A stretch of DNA of 60,010 bases, from the NCBI RefSeq assembly GCF_004323185.1, contig NZ_NAPS01000001.1, positions 420,865-480,874 on the forward strand, given 5' to 3'. Positions 8,501-15,935 of this stretch are shown piece by piece. Source of the stretch: Westiellopsis prolifica IICB1 (GTDB lineage Bacteria; Cyanobacteriota; Cyanobacteriia; Cyanobacteriales; Nostocaceae). Position 1 is the first letter of the stretch; each line of letters starts with the position of its first letter. Position numbers and translations under genes: made by a program. Under the pieces are notes generated by a model. The model searched no databases and had not been told where the DNA came from. It worked only from the letters and a program-made list of their open reading frames with translations.

Positions 8501-8882
8501 TGGGGGTGGAGGGACTTGAACCCTCACGACCTTTTACGGTCAACGGATTTTCATTCTCCCGCAGTTTTCACTACTGCCTAGTAGACTAGCTACTTGTGGC
8601 TTTGAGAATTGGACTCTCCCTTTACCCTCGACTTAACGTTAGGGTAGCTCCCGTCGGGTCTCTGCACCTTCCGAATAAGTTCTTTGTTATTTATCACTTG
8701 TCTTTTGTTATTCAACAATTGACCAATGACAAATGACAAATGACTGATTTGGCTTGGCTCAGGATTGCCTTGTCTGTTGCCAGATTTAGGTTTCCCTGAA
8801 TTTGAGAGCATTCACTTAAAGAGTTTCTTCTTTAAGGCTCAATTACTTAAGTCCGTAGCGTCTACCATTCCGCCACACCCCC
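8501..8882 (-). tRNA. trnL-UAA: tRNA-Leu(UAA), interrupted by a group I intron
   Basis: The 5' exon is 8882-8849 (34 nt; acceptor GGGGGTG, D-arm GGCGGAATGGTAGACGC, anticodon stem ACGGA, ending with U34). The 3' exon is 8551-8501 (51 nt; AAAATCCGT, variable arm, T-arm GGTTCAAGTCC, acceptor CACCCCC and discriminator A). The anticodon stem pairs ACGGA/TCCGT perfectly only after the intron is removed, which restores UAA. The spliced tRNA is 85 nt, normal for the long-variable-arm leucine class. CCA is not encoded. The intron position between U34 and A35 is the one conserved in cyanobacteria and chloroplasts. Confidence 0.97.
8552..8848 (-). ncRNA. Group I intron of tRNA-Leu(UAA)
   Basis: A 297-nt self-splicing-type intron. 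On the minus strand it starts AAGTAATTGAGCC and ends in the omega-G of GGGAGAATG. Core elements match the Anabaena intron: CAGGGAAACCTAAATCTGG (P3/P4 side), GGCAATCCTGAGCCAAGCC (P4-P6) and GGAAGGTGCAGAGACCCGAC (P7). A large part of the region between P6 and the conserved GGAAGGTGCAG is a P6b-like extension made of degenerate GTCATTT/GTTATTT heptamers (about 8694-8746), which is why it is longer than the 249-nt Anabaena intron. There is no homing endonuclease ORF. Confidence 0.95.
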
Positions 8883-9215
8883 AAGTAAGTTTGGGATTTG
8901 CTTTTGTTGATTATACAGTATTAAATTGTTACTCGATCTATTTGAGCATTAAATTCGTAATTTGCCAACTAGTAAGCGTAAAAAATTTTGTAATTGCTCT
9001 ACAGGGCTTTATATTTAGAACAAGAGAATTTTAATCCTGGGGTGAAATTAAGGGTAGTGGAGTGCTTGCGATCGCCACAGAATCAGCAAACCATGTATCT
9101 GGCAAACACGCCTTGGGTGAGGATAGCCAAAAAAAGGAGGGATTATCCCCAGCTATAGCTTACCAAGGCTGCGGTACAATGCAAAGAAATGTGTAAATTA
9201 TGAGTGTTCGTTCCT
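8883..9215. other. Divergent promoter region of tRNA-Leu and ftrC
   Basis: Should hold the tRNA promoter on the minus strand and the ftrC promoter and leader on the plus strand. A HIP1-like GCGATCGC occurs near 9067. No repeat element or other RNA gene is recognised. Confidence 0.4.
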
Positions 9216-9581
9216 ATGATCTCCCCAGAAGTAAACACAAAATCCAGCGATAAAAACTTAGAAGCAATGCGCCATTTTTCTGAACAATACGCCAAGCGCA
9301 CTGGAACTTACTTCTGTTCTGAACCTTCTGTAACCGCAGTGGTAATTGAAGGACTTGCTAAACATAAAGATGAACTTGGAGCACCCCTATGTCCCTGTCG
9401 CCACTACGAAGACAAACAAGCCGAGGTCAGCGCTACTTTTTGGAACTGTCCTTGTGTACCAATGCGAGAACGTAAAGAGTGCCACTGTATGCTGTTTCTT
9501 ACCCCAGATAATGAGTTTGCTGGCGACAAGCAAGAAATCTCTTTGGAAACAATCAAACAAGTACGCGACGGTATGGGCTAA
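9216..9581 (+). CDS. ftrC: Ferredoxin-thioredoxin reductase, catalytic beta chain
   Basis: A 121-residue 4Fe-4S protein that passes electrons from photosystem-I-reduced ferredoxin to thioredoxin. The cysteine pattern CPC (59, 61), CPC (78, 80), CHC (89, 91) is exactly that of the catalytic chain: four cysteines hold the cluster and two form the redox disulfide; Cys34 is additional. The ATG at 9216 is chosen; an in-frame GTG at 9204 would add four residues. Neither has a strong ribosome site. The variable chain gene is not in this window. Confidence 0.95.
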   Translation: MISPEVNTKSSDKNLEAMRHFSEQYAKRTGTYFCSEPSVTAVVIEGLAKHKDELGAPLCPCRHYEDKQAEVSATFWNCPCVPMRERKECHCMLFLTPDNEFAGDKQEISLETIKQVRDGMG

Positions 9582-9686
9582 CCAAATCACTATGACAGAT
9601 ACAACAGAAACAGATACATCCCGACTTGCCGCAAGCTACATTTACCACTAAAAAAGTGACAACTGATGAGCGATAATTCCAAGCAA

Positions 9687-9757
9687 GGTACAAGAAAGCG
9701 GATAAATCCTGGGAATCAATCCCAAATCCACGCATCCAAAATCCTGTTAGCGGATGA
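9687..9757. repeat. Dispersed repeat, copy A
   Basis: GGTACAAGAAAGCGGATAAA at 9687 recurs at 54449-54486, with CTGGGA-TCAATCC following in both. Its right part, ATCCAAAATCCTGTTAG-GGATGA (about 9731-9756), recurs at about 18221-18244. Non-coding; it overlaps the first codons of the DUF309 gene. Confidence 0.65.
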
Positions 9758-10149
9758 CTAATGACCAGCCCCAGCAATTTTGGCAAGGCATAGAACAATT
9801 TAATGCTGGGGAATTCTATGCCTGTCATGATACTTTAGAGGCTTTGTGGATGGAAGCAACAGAGCCAGAAAAAACTTTTTATCAGGGAATTTTACAAATA
9901 GCTGTAGCCCTGTATCATTTGGGTAATAGTAATTGGCGAGGTGCGGCGATTTTGTTAGGAGAAGGTAGCAACCGCCTGCGACGTTATCCATCAGTTTATG
10001 GTGGCATAGATGTAGATGAGTTATTAGAACATAGCGCTGCGTTATTGAGAACATTACAACATACAGAACCAGAGAAACTAGCCACAATGAAATTGGGTGA
10101 TGAGTCAGCATTGCCTTTACCCAAGATAGTACTAGGGACTGAAGATTAA
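9754..10149 (+). CDS. DUF309 domain protein
   Basis: A 131-residue all-helical protein of the DUF309 family. The signature is FNAGEFYACHDTLEALWMEA (about residues 15-34), followed by FYQGILQIAVALYHLGNSNW and GGIDVDELLEH. The conserved His-Asp and Glu residues in the first helix pair suggest a metal or ligand site, but the family has no established function. The start is the ATG at 9754, just after a dispersed repeat that may have replaced the original leader. Confidence 0.9.
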   Translation: MTNDQPQQFWQGIEQFNAGEFYACHDTLEALWMEATEPEKTFYQGILQIAVALYHLGNSNWRGAAILLGEGSNRLRRYPSVYGGIDVDELLEHSAALLRTLQHTEPEKLATMKLGDESALPLPKIVLGTED

Positions 10150-10170
10150 CTTAGGTTTGATGGATTTGAT

Positions 10171-10443
10171 TAGCCCAAGATGTCGCCCTCAAATAAATAG
10201 CTGGCTCATAGCCAAAACCCGCTGAAAGTCGGGTCAACTACCTACACTGACGTGTAGGCTTGAAAGAACCAGATTTCAACGCAAGAGATGACTAGCCCAT
10301 GAGACTTGTTTTGCTACGGACTTCCGAATGTTTCCCTAGTTCGGATTATTTCCAAGCCTACTGGTTGTAGGCGCTTGTAGAAAGGACATGCTGAACAAAT
10401 TGGGCTAAGGGACTTATTACTTTTTCTCGTGAGGATTATCTCC
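10171..10443 (+). ncRNA. HEARO / omega-RNA-like structured RNA
   Basis: About 270 nt of non-coding sequence immediately before an IscB-type start codon, the position of HEARO (omega) RNA. Visible helices are CCCG/CGGG (10218-10233), CCTACAC-TGAC-GTGTAGG (10241-10258), TCCGAA/TTCGGA (10323-10345), GCCTAC-TGGTT-GTAGGC (10356-10372) and a long-range TAGCCCA (10293-10299)/TGGGCTA (10401-10407) that encloses the last two. Such RNAs guide IscB to DNA with a guide at their 5' end. Here the protein is broken, so the RNA would need another partner. No covariance test was possible. Confidence 0.7.
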
Positions 10444-10632
10444 ATGCAACGAGTACCAGTATTAGACAAGAACGGCACACCACTCATGCCAACCAAACCT
10501 AGTCGGGCTAGGCGTTGGCTAAAAGAAGGTAAAGCCAAAGTTGTACACAACGACCTTAATGTTTTTTGTATTCAGCTATTAGTGGAACCATCTGAAAGAT
10601 TATGGTGTGGGACTCCTTGCGGATCTAGTTGA
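10444..10632 (+). pseudogene. IscB/RRXRR-family protein, N-terminal PLMP fragment
   Basis: A 62-residue reading frame, MQRVPVLDKNGTPLMP then TKPSRARRWLKEGKAKVVH, matching the N-terminal PLMP domain of IscB and IsrB-type RNA-guided proteins (annotated RRXRR in cyanobacteria). Family members are several hundred residues long and continue into a RuvC motif of the type GIDPGK; here the match stops after LLVEPS and the frame ends with LWCGTPCGSS. RuvC, the bridge helix and HNH are missing downstream in all frames I read, so this is an internal-deletion relic. Confidence 0.75.
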
Positions 10633-10740
10633 ACCAGTTAAGCCCCTTTGGGGCAGAACAAATATTGCGTAGTGCAGCTTTAGCTCACGTAGCAATATCA
10701 GTTCGCAATCCTGGTTTTTTCAAAGCCAGGAGAGTTCAAC
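10628..10740 (+). repeat. Multi-hairpin right end (IS200/IS605-like)
   Basis: GTTGAAC (10628-10634) pairs with GTTCAAC (10734-10740) and encloses three hairpins: GCCCC-TTT-GGGGC (10642-10654), an imperfect ATTGC...GCAAT stem (10664-10696) and CCTGG...CCAGG (10710-10730). The end, an AATC-hairpin-GAG-GTTCAA arrangement, resembles the right ends of TnpB elements where the guide RNA scaffold stops. No IS605 subterminal match could be tested. Confidence 0.6.
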
Positions 10741-10904
10741 GAATAAACTTGACCCCTAATCAAAGCTGGAGGTGGAAAAGGCTAAAGTGACGAAACCTTG
10801 AGTTTGTGGCGAACGTCAATATATTACAGCTAGTAGTGATCCTGACATACTCTAGTAGTAGAGATAATTGGAATACAAGCTGAAATCTCAAATCCTAAAT
10901 TGCT

Positions 10905-11399
10905 ATGATCTCTTGGTATCAATTACTTCTATTGCCAATGCGCCGCTTTGGATTAGCCTTCATGCTGCCAGCTGCACTTTTTGGTGCGATCGCATTTCCC
11001 AGTCAACTACAAACAGCCACCGCCCAAACAGCAGGAGGAAATCGCCCCCTGACTATCAACTCTGATGTACAAGAATACGACGCCAAAACACAAGTAGCAA
11101 CTGCTCGCGGTAACGTACAAATGGTGTATGAAGCCAGAGGAATTCAGGCTACAGCAGCACAAGCCCAGTATTTTAGCAAAGAACGTCGCATAGTTCTAAG
11201 TGGTAATGTTTACGTTTTGCAACAGGGCGGCAACAGTATTCGAGGTGAGACAGTAACATACCTGATTGATGAAGGGCGATTTGTTGCCCAACCAAAAACA
11301 GGTCGTCAAGTAGAATCTATCTACATAGTCAACGATAGTCAAGTAAATCAAGCAACCACACCCGCCCCCAACACACCTCCTCTTCAACGTTCTAAGTAA
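10905..11399 (+). CDS. lptA: LptA/OstA-family periplasmic protein
   Basis: A 164-residue secreted protein of the OstA/LptA N-terminal family, which forms the periplasmic bridge carrying lipopolysaccharide to the outer membrane. The signal peptide runs to about residue 41 (hydrophobic LAFMLPAALFGAIAF, then TATAQ). The LptA-like beta-jellyroll repeats are INSDVQEYDAKTQVATARGN, AAQAQYFSKERRIVLSGNV and RGETVTYLIDEGRFV. The ATG at 10905 is used; Met12 is an alternative. It is the first gene of lptA-lptB-lptF. Confidence 0.9.
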   Translation: MISWYQLLLLPMRRFGLAFMLPAALFGAIAFPSQLQTATAQTAGGNRPLTINSDVQEYDAKTQVATARGNVQMVYEARGIQATAAQAQYFSKERRIVLSGNVYVLQQGGNSIRGETVTYLIDEGRFVAQPKTGRQVESIYIVNDSQVNQATTPAPNTPPLQRSK

Positions 11400-11516
11400 A
11401 TTAGAATTTAGTGGTTAGTAGGGGCGTAAAATCATGCGCCCATACAGTTAATTTATGTAGTTAGTTTTAACAAACACTACTTATCAATTATTAACAAGCA
11501 ACAAAGCACACAGAGC

Positions 11517-12245
11517 GTGAAAATTGTCCTAGAAAATATTCGCAAATCTTATGGCAAGCGAGTTGTTGTCAATCGCGTCAACGTTTCTGTTGCCCAAGGC
11601 GAAGTAGTTGGGTTACTAGGTCCAAATGGTGCTGGTAAAACCACGACATTCTACATTGCCACAGGTTTAGAAAAACCAGACCAAGGAACTGTATGGTTGG
11701 ATCATCAGGACATCACTGCATTACCTATGCACAAAAGGGCGCGATTGGGTATTGGTTATCTAGCACAGGAAGCGAGCGTTTTTCGCCAATTGTCAGTACG
11801 AGATAACATACTGTTGGTTCTGGAGCAAACAAATGTACCTCGCTGGCAATGGCAACGGCGATTAGAAACATTATTACAAGAGTTTCGTTTAGAAAAAGTA
11901 GTTAACAACAAAGGAATTCAACTTTCTGGAGGCGAACGACGGCGGACAGAATTAGCAAGAGCATTAGCAGCGGGTACGGAAGGACCAAAATTTTTACTTT
12001 TAGATGAACCTTTTGCAGGAGTTGACCCAATAGCAGTTTCAGAAATTCAATATCTCATTTCACAGCTGCGGGAGCGGGATATGGGAATCTTAATTACAGA
12101 TCACAACGTTCGTGAGACTTTGGCCATTACAGATCGTGCCTACATCATGCGCGAAGGTCAAATTCTTGCTTCTGGCAACGCCGACGAACTCTACAATAAT
12201 TCTTTAGTACGCCAATATTACTTAGGTGATAATTTTCAGGTTTAG
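11517..12245 (+). CDS. lptB: LPS export ABC transporter ATP-binding protein LptB
   Basis: A 242-residue ABC ATPase that powers extraction of lipopolysaccharide from the inner membrane. Walker A is GPNGAGKTT (about residues 35-43), the Q-loop is in LAQEASVFRQLSV, the signature is LSGGERRR, Walker B is FLLLDEPFAGVD and the switch histidine is in ITDHNVRE. GIGYLAQEASVFR is diagnostic of LptB within the ABC family. GTG start at 11517. It is separated from lptA by 117 bases and from lptF by a spacer that carries a miniature element. Confidence 0.95.
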   Translation: MKIVLENIRKSYGKRVVVNRVNVSVAQGEVVGLLGPNGAGKTTTFYIATGLEKPDQGTVWLDHQDITALPMHKRARLGIGYLAQEASVFRQLSVRDNILLVLEQTNVPRWQWQRRLETLLQEFRLEKVVNNKGIQLSGGERRRTELARALAAGTEGPKFLLLDEPFAGVDPIAVSEIQYLISQLRERDMGILITDHNVRETLAITDRAYIMREGQILASGNADELYNNSLVRQYYLGDNFQV

Positions 12246-12294
12246 TCAATAGTTGGTTATTAGTGGTTAGTACTTAGTAGTTAGTGGTTATGAA

Positions 12295-12449
12295 CTAGGC
12301 TGTTGACTCTGTGCCTTTTTTGGGGGATGCTTCATGCAGTTTTTGTGTTGGTCTCCACTATGCCTGAAACCTTGTACTGGCTGGGCTTTTAACCAAAACA
12401 AAGAGTCATAGTACATTTTTACTAAAAACCAACAAAGTCAACAGCCTAG
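12295..12449. mobile_element. 155-bp miniature inverted-repeat element between lptB and lptF
   Basis: CTAGGCTGTTGACT at 12295 is matched in inverse orientation by AGTCAACAGCCTAG ending at 12449. TTATGAA flanks both sides (12288-12294 and 12450-12456), which may be a 7-8 bp target duplication; alternatively the TA inside the repeat is the duplicated target. There is no coding capacity. Confidence 0.75.
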
Positions 12450-12465
12450 TTATGAACCATTCTTA

Positions 12466-12519
12466 ATGACCAATGACAAACGACAAATGACAAATGACAA
12501 ATGACTAATAACCAATGAC
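12466..12519. repeat. Heptamer tandem repeat before lptF
   Basis: Degenerate AATGACA/AATGACC/AATGACT units, eight or so, end at the lptF start codon. The same heptamer occurs inside the tRNA-Leu intron. Confidence 0.8.
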
Positions 12520-12521
12520 TC

Positions 12522-13691
12522 ATGGCTAGATCTAAATCTTTCCAAAAACTCAATTCACTGTTGTCCATTTCCATAATGGATCGCTACCTTGCTAGTGAAT
12601 TGATACCACCGTTTTTATTTAGTTTTGGTATTTTTGCTTCCCTTGTGTTTACGGCGGATAGTTTATATGAATTGTTACGAAAAGTAGTTCAAGCAGGATT
12701 ACCACTAGAAATAGGCTTAAAGGTTTTTTTGTTAAAGTTGCCACGTGTAATTGTTTATGTTTTTCCGATGTCAACACTGCTCGCAACTTTGATGACCTAT
12801 AGTCGGATGTCCGGCGAAAGTGAATTGATAGCCCTACGTAGTTGTGGCGTGAGTGTGTATCGCATGGTGCTAACTGCCGTAGTGATGAGTTTTTTAGTCG
12901 CAGGAATCACATTTGTTGTCAGTGAACAAATTGCACCAGCAGCGAACTACGAAGCTACTGTTACTTTAGATCGAGCTCTCAAATCTGACAAGCCTACATT
13001 TAAGCAAGAAAATATTTTCTATCCCGAATATCAAAATGTGAAACAAGCAGATGGCAGTAAAGAAAGAATACTGACACGTCTGTTTTATGCTGACAAATTT
13101 GATGGCAAGCGCATGAAAGGTTTGACACTCATAGACCGTTCTCAAGAAGGTCTCAATCAAATTGTTGTCGCAGAATTTGGTGAATGGAATGGTTCACAAA
13201 GCGTTTGGGATTTTTATAACGGTACCATCTATTTAGTTGCACCCGATCGCTCTTATCGCAACATCGCCCGGTTCAAACATCAACAATTACAACTTCCCCG
13301 CACACCATTAGATGTAGCAAACAGAAGCCGTGACTTTGAAGAGATGAACATTGCTCAATCACTAGAACAACTAGAAATAGAAAACATTAGTGGTAATGAG
13401 CAAAAAGTTCGTCAATTGCGAGTCCGAATTCAACAAAAAATCGCCTTTCCTTTTGCCTGTGTTGTCTGTGGTCTAGTCGGTGCTACTGTGGGAACAATAC
13501 CCCAACGTACAGGTCGAGCAGCTAGTTTTGGGGTTAGTCTAGCTGTTATCTTTACTTACTACACAACATTACAGGTTGCTCGTACATTAGGAGACACAGG
13601 TTTTCTTTCTCCCTTTGTCGCAGCTTGGCTACCCAATTTTTTGGGTTTGGGACTAGGTTTATTCTTATTAGTACGGACAGCACGGCGATGA
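12522..13691 (+). CDS. lptF: LptF/LptG-family permease
   Basis: A 389-residue YjgP/YjgQ permease, the membrane part of the LptB2FG lipopolysaccharide extractor. Three hydrophobic helices lie in the N-terminal third (including LIPPFLFSFGIFASLVFTADS and a helix near VVMSFLVAGITFVVSE), a periplasmic beta-jellyroll in the middle, and three more helices at the end (FACVVCGLVGATVGT, FVAAWLPNFLGLGLGLFLLV). Cyanobacteria generally have one such permease rather than separate LptF and LptG, so it may act as a homodimer. The start at 12522 directly abuts heptamer repeats and a miniature element, so the expected tight operon spacing is lost. Confidence 0.9.
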   Translation: MARSKSFQKLNSLLSISIMDRYLASELIPPFLFSFGIFASLVFTADSLYELLRKVVQAGLPLEIGLKVFLLKLPRVIVYVFPMSTLLATLMTYSRMSGESELIALRSCGVSVYRMVLTAVVMSFLVAGITFVVSEQIAPAANYEATVTLDRALKSDKPTFKQENIFYPEYQNVKQADGSKERILTRLFYADKFDGKRMKGLTLIDRSQEGLNQIVVAEFGEWNGSQSVWDFYNGTIYLVAPDRSYRNIARFKHQQLQLPRTPLDVANRSRDFEEMNIAQSLEQLEIENISGNEQKVRQLRVRIQQKIAFPFACVVCGLVGATVGTIPQRTGRAASFGVSLAVIFTYYTTLQVARTLGDTGFLSPFVAAWLPNFLGLGLGLFLLVRTARR

Positions 13692-13695
13692 GATT

Positions 13696-13850
13696 GGGGA
13701 TCGGGGATCGGGGATCGGGGATCGGGGATCGGGGATCGGGGACAAGGGATCTCTTAGCAGGGAGTGTGGGAAGTGTGGGGTGTGTGGGGAGACAAGGAGG
13801 ACAAGGAAGAATTTATTCCAATGCCCAATGCCCAATGCCCCATGCCCAAG
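13696..13850. repeat. Two blocks of heptamer repeats after lptF
   Basis: Six perfect GGGGATC units (13696-13737) begin five bases after the lptF stop, and CCAATGC units occur at about 13820-13848. GGGGATC recurs in reverse complement at the right edge of the window. The second block ends at the stop of the converging CBS-CP12 gene. Confidence 0.9.
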
Positions 13851-13852
13851 AT

Positions 13853-14473
13853 TCAATCTTCATAATAAATCCGGCATTCTGGTGCATCTGGGTTGGCTGC
13901 ACAATATTGCTCAAATGATGTTTTAGTAAATGCTATGTGTCCAGCTTTTTGATGGGCTGCTTCTGCTTGAATTTCTTCCACTGTCACCCAGGCTGCGGCA
14001 CATTCTGAAGATAATGTACCGTATAGAGAGCAAATCGCACGAGCATCTGCGATCGCTTGTTGAATTTTGTCTTCTAACAAAACTGATTGTGGCTTTTCTA
14101 CAAAATCACTTTTGGTGAGAATATCAGTGACAGAAATTATTCCCAACAGCTTACCTTTAATTACAGGCGCTCTGCGGATACCTGTGTTGGCAAATAACCG
14201 CGCGACATATTCTACAGCCAATTCGGGATTGACGATAATGCAAGGCTTACTCATAATTTCGTAGATACGTACTTGTTTGGGATCTTTGGCATAGGCCGTT
14301 ACTTTATAAACAATATCAGTCTCCGTAACAATACCATAAGCATCATTCTCATGATTGCGCTCCACAACCAAAGCTCGCAATCGTTTTTCCTTCATCAGAC
14401 CTACTGCTTCAGCAACTGTTGCTGAACTGCGGATACTAACAACCTCTTTGGTCATGATATCTTCTGCTTTCAT
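13853..14473 (-). CDS. CBS-CP12 fusion protein
   Basis: A 206-residue protein with two CBS domains (about 1-120), which usually bind adenosine ligands, fused to a C-terminal CP12 domain (about 140-206). CP12 redox-dependently clamps phosphoribulokinase and GAPDH of the Calvin cycle. CBS motifs are EDIMTKEVVSIRSSATVAEA and IMSKPCIIVNPELAV. The CP12 part keeps both cysteine pairs (AICSLYGTLSSECAAAW; YCAANPDAPECRIY), but the core AWD-VEEL motif reads AWVTVEEIQAE, with Asp replaced by Val. The ATG at 14473 is chosen because AGGAG lies nine bases upstream; a GTG at 14524 extends the frame without support. CBS-CP12 fusions are known from cyanobacteria and may link energy charge to carbon fixation. 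Confidence 0.93.
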   Translation of the reverse strand: MKAEDIMTKEVVSIRSSATVAEAVGLMKEKRLRALVVERNHENDAYGIVTETDIVYKVTAYAKDPKQVRIYEIMSKPCIIVNPELAVEYVARLFANTGIRRAPVIKGKLLGIISVTDILTKSDFVEKPQSVLLEDKIQQAIADARAICSLYGTLSSECAAAWVTVEEIQAEAAHQKAGHIAFTKTSFEQYCAANPDAPECRIYYED

Positions 14474-14713
14474 GCTTTCTGCTCCTGTTGAAGTAGAGTC
14501 CAACTTTTGCCCAGCCACAAGCACTAAGTTAGAGCAGATTTAATTTTGAGATGATATCAAAACTGACAGAAGAAGGGAAAGGAAGAAAAACTCATCTGAT
14601 GCAATTAAATGTAAATTTAATACTAAGAGTTGTCTTTCAATAATGACTAAATAACTATTGAGAGTCTAAGATGATATTCCTACTTTTTTTTCCTTAATTT
14701 CATCAGATTTATC

Positions 14714-15802
14714 ATGTCAGGTCGTCGCTACCCTATCACCTACTTACGCTATCTCAAAGCCAGTTTATGGAATTTGGCTCGACCGAGTTTTTGGGGAACA
14801 GCAATTTTTTTAGCCGTGGTGGGATTGGCGGTTAAAGAATACTGGAAACAGCCAGATTTGTTTATATTTAAGCAAGTTGAACAACCTAAAGCAAAAAAAG
14901 CTGTAAATTCTTCTCTTTCGGAAGAAGATAAAGCCATTGCAGCCGATATTGATAACTTACCAGTTCTATTTTATGACTTTGCTCATGGAACCCTACCTTT
15001 CACACCAACTAATGTAGAGCAAAATACTAAGCTAGACAATAACAATACTATTTTAGAAAGCTTAAGCAAACAAAAGACAACAGCCACCGATGCTAACTTA
15101 AACTCTGGGTTGAAGCAAGTAAATTCTGCATCTACGTCAAAGCTAGAAAATCCATTTGTATCACAAACAGAAAATTTATTGCAATTCAAAACTTCTCAGA
15201 ATAATACTCAGTCTTTAGGACTAAACAGTTTAACGGCGTCGTCTATTCAAACAGATACAACACAAACTTCTACTAACGTGCAGATGGGATTAGCCAATTC
15301 TATCAACTATAAACCAAATAATGCTGTAGTTAGTCCCTTACAAATTGCTCTCAATCAATCAACCTATCAAAGTTTGTTCTTGGGAAATCGTGCAACTTCA
15401 AATCAGACAAATTCATTATTGTTACCCAATGAAAATTTAGCATCAACGACGATTCTAAATAGTAATGCGATCGCTCCCGTCAATCACACTACAAACTACC
15501 CTAGTCAAAATTTCGCTCTCTCTGGTGCTAACATTCCCAACCAATATCCAAACCCTTCTACACCCATTATCCAAACATCTACATCTGCGGTAACATCTAT
15601 TACACCTATAACATCCTCTAATGTAACGCCATACTATACGCAAACATCAAGTCAAAGCATTGTTAATTCCAGCAACTCTAGTAATGTTTCTAGTTTGCAG
15701 CAGCCCAGTCAATTATCGCAGTATAATTATTCATCATCTTCTCAATTTTCTGGGCTGTATACAGGTGATCGTCAGATTAATGGTATTTCTTATCCGAGAT
15801 AG
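14714..15802 (+). CDS. Hypothetical membrane-anchored Ser/Thr/Asn-rich protein
   Basis: A 362-residue protein with a short cytoplasmic N-terminus (MSGRRYPITYLRYLKAS), one transmembrane helix (about residues 25-43, FWGTAIFLAVVGLAVKEYW) and a long low-complexity exterior rich in Ser, Thr, Asn and Gln. The outer part has one less-disordered section (EEDKAIAADIDNLPVLFYDF, about residues 75-94) and ends SGLYTGDRQINGISYPR. It looks like an extended surface or periplasmic linker. I recognise no family. Flanked by CBS-CP12 (divergent) and ilvD (convergent). Confidence 0.82.
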   Translation: MSGRRYPITYLRYLKASLWNLARPSFWGTAIFLAVVGLAVKEYWKQPDLFIFKQVEQPKAKKAVNSSLSEEDKAIAADIDNLPVLFYDFAHGTLPFTPTNVEQNTKLDNNNTILESLSKQKTTATDANLNSGLKQVNSASTSKLENPFVSQTENLLQFKTSQNNTQSLGLNSLTASSIQTDTTQTSTNVQMGLANSINYKPNNAVVSPLQIALNQSTYQSLFLGNRATSNQTNSLLLPNENLASTTILNSNAIAPVNHTTNYPSQNFALSGANIPNQYPNPSTPIIQTSTSAVTSITPITSSNVTPYYTQTSSQSIVNSSNSSNVSSLQQPSQLSQYNYSSSSQFSGLYTGDRQINGISYPR

Positions 15803-15935
15803 CACCAGCTTAACTCAATAATTTTTGAAAGCTTACCTTCAAGCCATCTTGAGGATGCGGAGTTGGAATCATGATCATTTCTAAAATAAACACAGATGCT
15901 TATCTGTGTGCATCCGTGTTTATCTCTAATTTATT

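Larger units (their letters stand above)
10171..10739 (+). mobile_element. Decayed IS200/IS605-superfamily unit with IscB relic (inferred limits)
   Basis: The unit joins a structured leader (10171-10443), an IscB-family N-terminal fragment (10444-10632) and a multi-hairpin right end finishing GAGAGTTCAA at 10739. A TTGAT pentamer lies at 10166-10170, just before the proposed left end; TTGAT is a known target of some IS200/IS605 elements such as ISDra2. There is no tnpA and no nuclease domain, so it is non-autonomous. The limits are inferred from these signals only. Confidence 0.5.

Noticed and set aside
10444-10632. Complete small RNA-guided nuclease
   Set aside because: Only the PLMP domain is present; no RuvC or HNH motif in any frame up to 10900.
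10628-10740. tRNA-like gene
   Set aside because: The 7-bp closing stem and three hairpins recall a cloverleaf, but there is no anticodon arm, T-arm consensus or suitable loop sizes.
13696-13743. CRISPR array
   Set aside because: Perfect back-to-back 7-base repeats without spacers; no cas genes anywhere in the window.
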